Source: Candidatus Hodarchaeaceae archaeon (GTDB taxonomy: Archaea; Hadarchaeota; Hadarchaeia; Hadarchaeales; Hadarchaeaceae). Taken from it: 17,384 nucleotides of DNA. The notes under the pieces are model-generated. The model saw only the letters and a program-made list of their open reading frames with translations, did not search any database and had not been told where the DNA came from. The translations under genes and the position numbers were made by a program. This document shows, one piece after another, positions 13,150 through 17,384 of the stretch; within the stretch, counting starts at the first letter, position 1, and each line of letters opens with the position of its first letter. The stretch is from NCBI GenBank assembly GCA_030018135.1, contig JASEGJ010000022.1:1-17384 (forward strand), in the 5' to 3' direction.

Positions 13150-13802
13150 CAGCTCACCCTCTGCTTCAGCAGCGCCCAAAATATCTTGAACCCGCTGGCG
13201 ATGGTCGTCCCCCGCGCCTTCGAGTACGGGGTGTAGAAACACCTGACCGGAACCTCCTTGAGCCCCAACCCAAGTTTCCGTGCCTGGACTATTATTTCAG
13301 ACGAGACCTCGTAGCGGTCGCTCCGGATGCGGATCGCCTCGAGCGCCCGGCGGTTGAACGCTCTAGAGCCGGACTGGGAGTCCGTGAATACGCCCGAAAA
13401 GAGGTAGGTTATGAAATTCAGCCCAAAATTCCCTATTCGCTTGTGAAGAGGTATGCCAAGGTGCTGCCTGACGCCTATTGCTACGTCCCCTCCGTCCAAA
13501 GCCTCCAAAAGCCTTTGCACGGCTTTGGGGTCATGCTGCCCATCTGCGTCGAAGGTGACGGCTCGATCAGCTCCCCTCTCGCGAGCAGCCCCCAAACCGG
13601 TCCTGAGTGCTGCCCCGAGTCCCATATTTTTGGGATGGCTAATGACCAGCGCACCCTTCGAGCGGGCGATCTCAACCGTCCGATCAGTTGAGCCGTCGTC
13701 GACCACTATGACATTCGCCCAGCCCTCAGTGCGTAGGGAGTCAAGTACCCCTCCTATGGTCCGCTCCTCATTGTGGGCAGGCATGACTATCCAGACTTTC
13801 AT
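13149..13802 (-). CDS. GT2 glycosyltransferase, dolichyl-phosphate-mannose-synthase-like
   Basis: This intact 217-residue GT-A enzyme starts MKVWIVMPAHNEERTIGGVL and has the nucleotide-binding VVDDGSTD, the metal motif DADGQHDP and the acceptor region QSGSRAFNRRALE. It matches the polyprenyl/dolichyl-phosphate hexosyltransferase group, which loads mannose or glucose onto a lipid carrier at the membrane. The C terminus lacks clear membrane helices, so it is probably peripheral. ATG 13802 is preferred over the in-frame GTG 13811 because GTGAGGA then serves as its ribosome site. It is the first gene of a minus-strand operon whose next two members are broken. It diverges from the adenosine-specific kinase family gene. 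Confidence 0.9.
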   Translation of the reverse strand: MKVWIVMPAHNEERTIGGVLDSLRTEGWANVIVVDDGSTDRTVEIARSKGALVISHPKNMGLGAALRTGLGAARERGADRAVTFDADGQHDPKAVQRLLEALDGGDVAIGVRQHLGIPLHKRIGNFGLNFITYLFSGVFTDSQSGSRAFNRRALEAIRIRSDRYEVSSEIIVQARKLGLGLKEVPVRCFYTPYSKARGTTIASGFKIFWALLKQRVS

Positions 13803-13888
13803 TTTCCTCACACTTAATTGGTTTCGGGCCCTGATTAAACCCTAACTTTATGACCTTCTAGAAATAAGAAATGAGGGATCAAATGGAG

Positions 13889-14365
13889 ATGAAAATAGTA
13901 AAGCTCGAAGCGCCCGAGGGCTGCCAACTTGTGCTGGGTCAGACTCATTTCATTAAGTCGGTCGAGGACATCTACGAAGCGATGGTAAACTCAGTGCCAA
14001 GCGTGAAGTTCGGGATCGGCTTTTGCGAATCGTCTGGGCCCTGTCTAGTTCGTCACAGCGGGAACGACGAGGCACTTGAGAAGCTTGCTGCTGAGAAAGC
14101 CCTCGAGCTCTCCTGTGGGCATTGTTTCCTCCTCTTCATGAGGGGCGCGTATCCGATCAACGTGCTCAATGCCATGAAACAAGTACCAGAGGTCTGTTCC
14201 ATCTTCTGCGCCACCGCTAATCCCGTCGATGTGATCGTCGCAGAAACCGAGCAGGGACGCGGCATCCTGGGGGTGATCGATGGACTGAAGAGTAAGGGCA
14301 TCGAAGGGCCCAAAGACGTAGCGGAGCGGAAGGAGTTCCTCCGGAGGATAGGCTACAAGCTCTAG
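13889..14365 (+). CDS. Adenosine-specific kinase family protein (COG1839)
   Basis: This protein of about 158 residues matches the small archaeal family annotated as adenosine-specific kinase: [46 protein letters not shown] at the N terminus, then [56 protein letters not shown]. Length and order are typical. Three in-frame ATGs occur (13871, 13883, 13889); the last has GAGGGATC eight bases upstream and fits the family start best. The kinase role rests on family annotation rather than on visible kinase motifs. It diverges from the GT2 gene and is followed 70 bases later by the membrane protein gene. It looks like conserved housekeeping DNA and marks the end of the remodelled region. Confidence 0.88.
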   Translation: MKIVKLEAPEGCQLVLGQTHFIKSVEDIYEAMVNSVPSVKFGIGFCESSGPCLVRHSGNDEALEKLAAEKALELSCGHCFLLFMRGAYPINVLNAMKQVPEVCSIFCATANPVDVIVAETEQGRGILGVIDGLKSKGIEGPKDVAERKEFLRRIGYKL

Positions 14366-14435
14366 GCTAGGCGCTTTTCAAAAAGAAGGAAATACTTTTC
14401 GGCTCGAGAGTATATAGGAGGTTGAGGCTCTGAAG

Positions 14436-15113
14436 ATGAACAAAGGGCTAGTACATCTCCCGCTCACCCTGCCCTTCTTCCTCCTATTCATCCTCCTCGC
14501 CCTACTCTTCCCCTTGATCATGAGCGAGGCGTTCATGCGGTTGGGTTTTTCCCCCCTCGCAGCCCTCTACTTCCTGATATTTTCGATATTCGGGAGTGCC
14601 ATCAACATCCCCCTCAAGACCATCTACACCGCTGGGGAGATAGTGAGGGTGAGGGTCCATAGTTTCTACGGGTTGCTCCATCCCGAGTTGGTTCGGGAGC
14701 ACGGCAGGAGAAGAACCGTGATTGCCATGAACGTCGGCGGAGCGTTGGTCCCCATCCTCGTATCCAGTTTTCTGTTCCTAAGGTTCGGTACAGCCCTATC
14801 CTGGCGGGTCCCCCTTGGGATAGCACTTGTCTCCGCGATATGTTTCAAGCTCGCGCGAATCGTGCCTAGGGTCGGGATCGTGATGCCAGCTTTTATCCCC
14901 CCGCTTGCTGCAGCCGCGGTAGCAATCCCTTTGGGTGGGACTTCAGCCCCAGCCCTAGCCTACATCTCGGGCGTCTGCGGGGTGCTGCTGGGGGCGGACC
15001 TATTGAACCTTAGGGAAGTTTCGAAGCTGGGGGCGCCGGTGATGAGCATAGGCGGAGCCGGCACATTCGATGGAATTTTTCTGACGGGGATAATCTCGGT
15101 CCTCTTGGTCTAA
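14436..15113 (+). CDS. DUF1614 family membrane protein
   Basis: This 225-residue protein has about seven hydrophobic segments, the first two at roughly residues 7-27 and 36-58. Charged loops carry IYTAGEIVRVRVHSFYGLLHPELVREHGRRRT. The C-terminal GADLLNLREVSKLGAPVMSIGGAGTFDGIFLTGIISVLL pattern is the mark of DUF1614, a family of unknown function found in archaea and some bacteria. The ATG follows GAGG eight bases upstream, with a stronger GGAGGT a few bases earlier. A TATATAGG stretch at about 14411 could be its promoter. It ends convergently with the epimerase, sharing three bases. No function can be assigned. Confidence 0.75.
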   Translation: MNKGLVHLPLTLPFFLLFILLALLFPLIMSEAFMRLGFSPLAALYFLIFSIFGSAINIPLKTIYTAGEIVRVRVHSFYGLLHPELVREHGRRRTVIAMNVGGALVPILVSSFLFLRFGTALSWRVPLGIALVSAICFKLARIVPRVGIVMPAFIPPLAAAAVAIPLGGTSAPALAYISGVCGVLLGADLLNLREVSKLGAPVMSIGGAGTFDGIFLTGIISVLLV

Positions 15114-16039
15114 GCGCTGGTCAATTTCTTGACCCCCTCTTCGAGCGAAACCTTCGGTCGGAACCCCAGCACTTGGCGCGCCTTAGTGATGTCTGCTAGG
15201 CTGTGCCGGATGTCGCCCGGTTTGGCATCCGAGTAAATGGGCTTGAGATGGGTCTTTCCGGCCAGTTCCAGAAAAATCTCGCATAGCCTGTTTATGGTGG
15301 TGGCCTCCCCCGTGCCAATGTTGAATACCTCGCCCGCCACACCCCTGCGATTTAGAGCGAGCATGGTTGCCTCGACCACATCGCTCACGTGGATGAAGTC
15401 CCGAGTCTGCTCGCCGTCGCCGAAGATGATGGGTGGCTGGTCCCTTCGAATGCGCTCCAAGAACTTGAGCATCACTCCGGCGTACTCGCCAGCTGCCTGC
15501 CGGGGGCCGTAGACGTTGAAATACCGCAGGCGGACCGTTTCAAGCCCATGCTCGTGGTAAAAGGTTTGACAGAACCCCTCCGCGGCCAACTTCGACTCAC
15601 CGTACAGCGACAGGGGCTTCAACGGGGCATCCTCACTTATGGGAATTCTTGAGGCGGCACCGTACACCGCGCACGAGGATGCATAGACGAACCTCCTGAC
15701 ACCAGCTTTCAGGCTACCCCTGAGGAGGTTTAAAGTTCCCAACACATTCACCTCGTTCGTGAGCGCTGGCTTTTCCGTCGACAGGGGCACGCTCACCAGT
15801 GCTGCCTCGTGGATGACCGCGTCCGCGCCTTCGAGGGCTCTTTCCACGACGCGCGCGTCCCTCACATCACCTCGCACGAAGCGGAAGTCAGGCTCGTCCG
15901 AGTGGCGCCGGATGTTTCCCAATTTGCCCGCTGAGAGATCGTCGAAGACGACGACCTCGTATCCATCCGCGATGAGTTTATCCACGATGTGGCTGCCGAT
16001 GAAACCAGCGCCGCCGGTTACGAGAACTTTTTCGACCAC
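15110..16039 (-). CDS. UDP-glucose 4-epimerase-like NAD-dependent epimerase
   Basis: This 309-residue extended SDR has TGGAGFIGSH at about 8-17, YASSCAVYG, the catalytic Tyr146-xxx-Lys150 in LYGESK, YFNVYGPRQ, FGDGEQTRDFIHVSD and the closing DITKARQVLGFRPK. It should convert UDP-glucose or UDP-GlcNAc to the galactose form, or a related UDP-sugar. The frame is open further upstream (to 16168), but that part lacks family similarity and runs through the divergent gene's promoter. GTG 16039 with GGGGGTCGC upstream places the Rossmann motif right at the N terminus as expected. It is GC-rich like the flanks and therefore may be native. It is probably a supplier for the polysaccharide genes. Confidence 0.92.
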   Translation of the reverse strand: MVEKVLVTGGAGFIGSHIVDKLIADGYEVVVFDDLSAGKLGNIRRHSDEPDFRFVRGDVRDARVVERALEGADAVIHEAALVSVPLSTEKPALTNEVNVLGTLNLLRGSLKAGVRRFVYASSCAVYGAASRIPISEDAPLKPLSLYGESKLAAEGFCQTFYHEHGLETVRLRYFNVYGPRQAAGEYAGVMLKFLERIRRDQPPIIFGDGEQTRDFIHVSDVVEATMLALNRRGVAGEVFNIGTGEATTINRLCEIFLELAGKTHLKPIYSDAKPGDIRHSLADITKARQVLGFRPKVSLEEGVKKLTSA

Positions 16040-16079
16040 ATTGCGACCCCCGGACGCAGCAATTTGCCTTATGGGTCCA

Positions 16080-16092
16080 TGATTAAAATAAT
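16080..16092 (+). promoter_or_regulatory. Possible TATA box of the YjbQ-family gene
   Basis: GATTAAAATAATT lies about 32-44 bases before ATG 16124 and would give a short leader holding GGTGGTG. Confidence 0.35.
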
Positions 16093-16123
16093 TGGAGGGG
16101 TCTGGATAATTGGTGGTGTTGGT

Positions 16124-16534
16124 ATGAAAACTTGGTTCAAGGAAATTGCCTTTTCCACCCGTCAGCAACGTGAAACGGTGGACCTAACCGAGGAAGTGCT
16201 TTCAGCCGTCGGTGAGTCGGGCGTTAGAAACGGTTTACTCGTGCTCCAGCTCCCCCACGCTACGGCTGCGTTGACGCTGAACGAGAGTGAGGATGGACTG
16301 AGGCGTGACATACTCGAGAAGCTCGACGATTTGATCCCCGTGCGAGGCCGATACCAGCACGATCGAATCGACACCAACGCGCACGCACACCTCAAGTCTG
16401 CGCTCGTGGGCTCGTCCGTCGTGTTGCCGATCGTCGACGGTTCAATCATTAGGGGCACTTGGCAGAACTTCCTCGTGATCGAGCAGGACGGACCTAGGAG
16501 GCGGAGGCTCGCGGTCTTCGTGATGGGGGAATAG
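16124..16534 (+). CDS. YjbQ family (UPF0047) protein
   Basis: This 136-residue protein belongs to the YjbQ/UPF0047 family, one-domain enzymes with a thiamine-phosphate synthase side activity in some members. Visible marks are GLLVLQLPHATAALTLNE, YQHDRIDTNAHAHLKSALVGSSVVLPIVDGSIIRGTWQ and the closing DGPRRRRLAVFVMG. ATG 16124 follows GGTGGTGTT. A longer open frame from 15989 runs through the neighbour's 5' end and lacks family similarity. It diverges from the epimerase with 84 bases between. Length is normal and conserved histidines are in place. The natural substrate is unknown. Confidence 0.9.
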   Translation: MKTWFKEIAFSTRQQRETVDLTEEVLSAVGESGVRNGLLVLQLPHATAALTLNESEDGLRRDILEKLDDLIPVRGRYQHDRIDTNAHAHLKSALVGSSVVLPIVDGSIIRGTWQNFLVIEQDGPRRRRLAVFVMGE

Positions 16535-16693
16535 CGAGGAGGGGACATCCGTATAACAAACAAATATTGAGATTACCCCCGCGACTTCCATCCAAAGGGG
16601 TGCTTAAGCACTTCTTTGAAAGAAAAAAGCGCTGGTGAGGCTATGAGGAGGTGCGCTTGCAACGTCGATTCAAGTTCCTTAAGGGGTACGAGC

Positions 16694-17284
16694 ATGCATC
16701 CCCAAGGTAAAAACGAGATCGAGAAAGTTCTAGAAAAACTCAAATCCAAAGCAGAAACATGCCAGCGCTGCAGGTTGCACAAAACGAAAACGAGAATCGT
16801 GTTCGGTGTTGGGCCAGCGACAGCTGATATTATGATAGTGTCCGAAGCTCCGGGATATTGGGAGGACCAAAGGGGGGAACCGTTCGTGGGGGCCGCCGGA
16901 AAAAACCTTAATGCGTTATTGCTTCAAGCAGGATTAAAACGTGAGGAGGTTTACATCGCTAACATCCTAAAATGCAGACCCCCAGCTAACAGGGACCCAT
17001 TGCCGGATGAAATTGAAGCCTGCCGTCCTTTATTGGAGGGTCAGATTTCTGCGATAAAGCCAAAATTCATCATCGCTTTGGGCAGGATATCCGCGGGGGA
17101 GTTGTTGGGTAGGCCAGTGACGATGAGCAAAGAACATGGCTCACTGGTCGACTGCACCTACGCCGGCACGAGCTTCAAGCTCTTCCCCACCTATCACCCA
17201 GCCGCCGGCATCTACAGCGGGCGGACGAAGCTTGAGCTCCAAAATGACTTCAGAAAGCTTGGGGAGATGTTCAAGAAAGTTTAG
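16694..17284 (+). CDS. Family-4 uracil-DNA glycosylase, Fe-S
   Basis: This 196-residue family-4 uracil-DNA glycosylase removes uracil from DNA and is typical of archaea and thermophiles. Four cysteines for a 4Fe-4S cluster are at 23, 26, 94 and 110 (CQRC, LKCRP, EACRP). Motif A reads SEAPGYWEDQRGEPFVGAAG; the usual first Gly of GEAPG is Ser here. The conserved NRDP and YHPAA motifs follow. Start choice is uncertain: ATG 16694 with AAGGGGT upstream gives the family's usual N terminus, while ATG 16643 with GGTGAGG two bases away would add 17 residues with no family match. It stands alone on its strand after the YjbQ gene. It is unrelated to the polysaccharide genes. Confidence 0.92.
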   Translation: MHPQGKNEIEKVLEKLKSKAETCQRCRLHKTKTRIVFGVGPATADIMIVSEAPGYWEDQRGEPFVGAAGKNLNALLLQAGLKREEVYIANILKCRPPANRDPLPDEIEACRPLLEGQISAIKPKFIIALGRISAGELLGRPVTMSKEHGSLVDCTYAGTSFKLFPTYHPAAGIYSGRTKLELQNDFRKLGEMFKKV

Positions 17285-17294
17285 CGGCGCTACC

Positions 17295-17320
17295 GGGATA
17301 CTTTAGGGATACTTTAAATA
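17295..17320 (+). promoter_or_regulatory. Tandem 11-base repeat ending in a TATA box
   Basis: GGGATACTTTA occurs twice head to tail (17295-17305 and 17306-17316). The second copy runs into CTTTAAATA, a good TATA box. A further TTTAAAAAC stretch occurs near 17365. They probably serve a gene beyond the right edge, since nothing codes in the last 100 bases. Confidence 0.35.
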
Positions 17321-17384
17321 CGGTCAAATGTAATTAAGTCATTTCCCACAAGTCACGCCGTAGTTTAAAAACATCGGAGTCCCA

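Noticed and set aside
15989-16123. N-terminal extension of the YjbQ-family gene
   Set aside because: The frame is open but reads through the 5' end of the opposite epimerase. ATG 16124 with GGTGGTG upstream gives the normal family length.
16040-16168. N-terminal extension of the epimerase
   Set aside because: The extra 43 residues have no family similarity, lie over the divergent gene's promoter and start, and GTG 16039 has a proper ribosome site.
1-17384. CRISPR array, rRNA genes, insertion-sequence transposase
   Set aside because: I saw no regularly spaced repeats, no rRNA-like sequence and no recognisable transposase in any frame. The repeats found are glycosyltransferase heads, operators and the tRNA fragment.

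Overview
The window looks archaeal. Promoters are A/T-rich TATA boxes about 25 bases before starts, several genes begin with TTG or GTG behind GGTGA-type ribosome sites, one gene appears leaderless, and the gene content fits (adenosine-specific kinase family, family-4 uracil-DNA glycosylase, DUF4143 ATPase, VapBC, HEPN/MNT). A thermophilic or uncultured lineage is plausible, but the sequence alone does not fix the taxon.

Layout. 1-1530: a GC-rich phosphohexomutase on the minus strand. 1529-2391: an intact tRNA-Arg(UCU), a vapBC toxin-antitoxin pair and a tRNA-like 3' fragment, which looks like an old tRNA-targeted integration. 2452-8180: an AT-richer polysaccharide block with a lipid-linked sugar flippase, a UDP-sugar dehydrogenase and an epimerase overlapping by four bases, a divergent glycosyltransferase lacking the usual EX7E acids, and a convergent methyltransferase. 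8187-13802, all minus strand: a GT4 glycosyltransferase, then accessory cassettes (HEPN-MNT pair; DUF4143 ATPase) separated by three decayed copies of one glycosyltransferase 5' end, then a frameshifted methyltransferase and an intact GT2 glycosyltransferase. 13889-17284: housekeeping-like genes (adenosine-specific kinase family, DUF1614 membrane protein, UDP-sugar epimerase, YjbQ-family protein, family-4 uracil-DNA glycosylase).

How it fits together. The mutase, dehydrogenase, two epimerases, glycosyltransferases, methyltransferases and flippase could together make activated sugars, assemble a glycan on a lipid carrier and flip it outward for a cell-surface polysaccharide or N-glycan. The locus has been remodelled repeatedly. 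The minus-strand half keeps remnants of an ancestral GT2-methyltransferase-GT4 operon whose GT4 head recurs at each cassette boundary, and toxin-antitoxin or ATPase modules sit in between. The most unusual signals are the three glycosyltransferase-head repeats, the pair of matching palindromes bracketing the ATPase TATA box, and the tRNA/tRNA-fragment bracket around vapBC.
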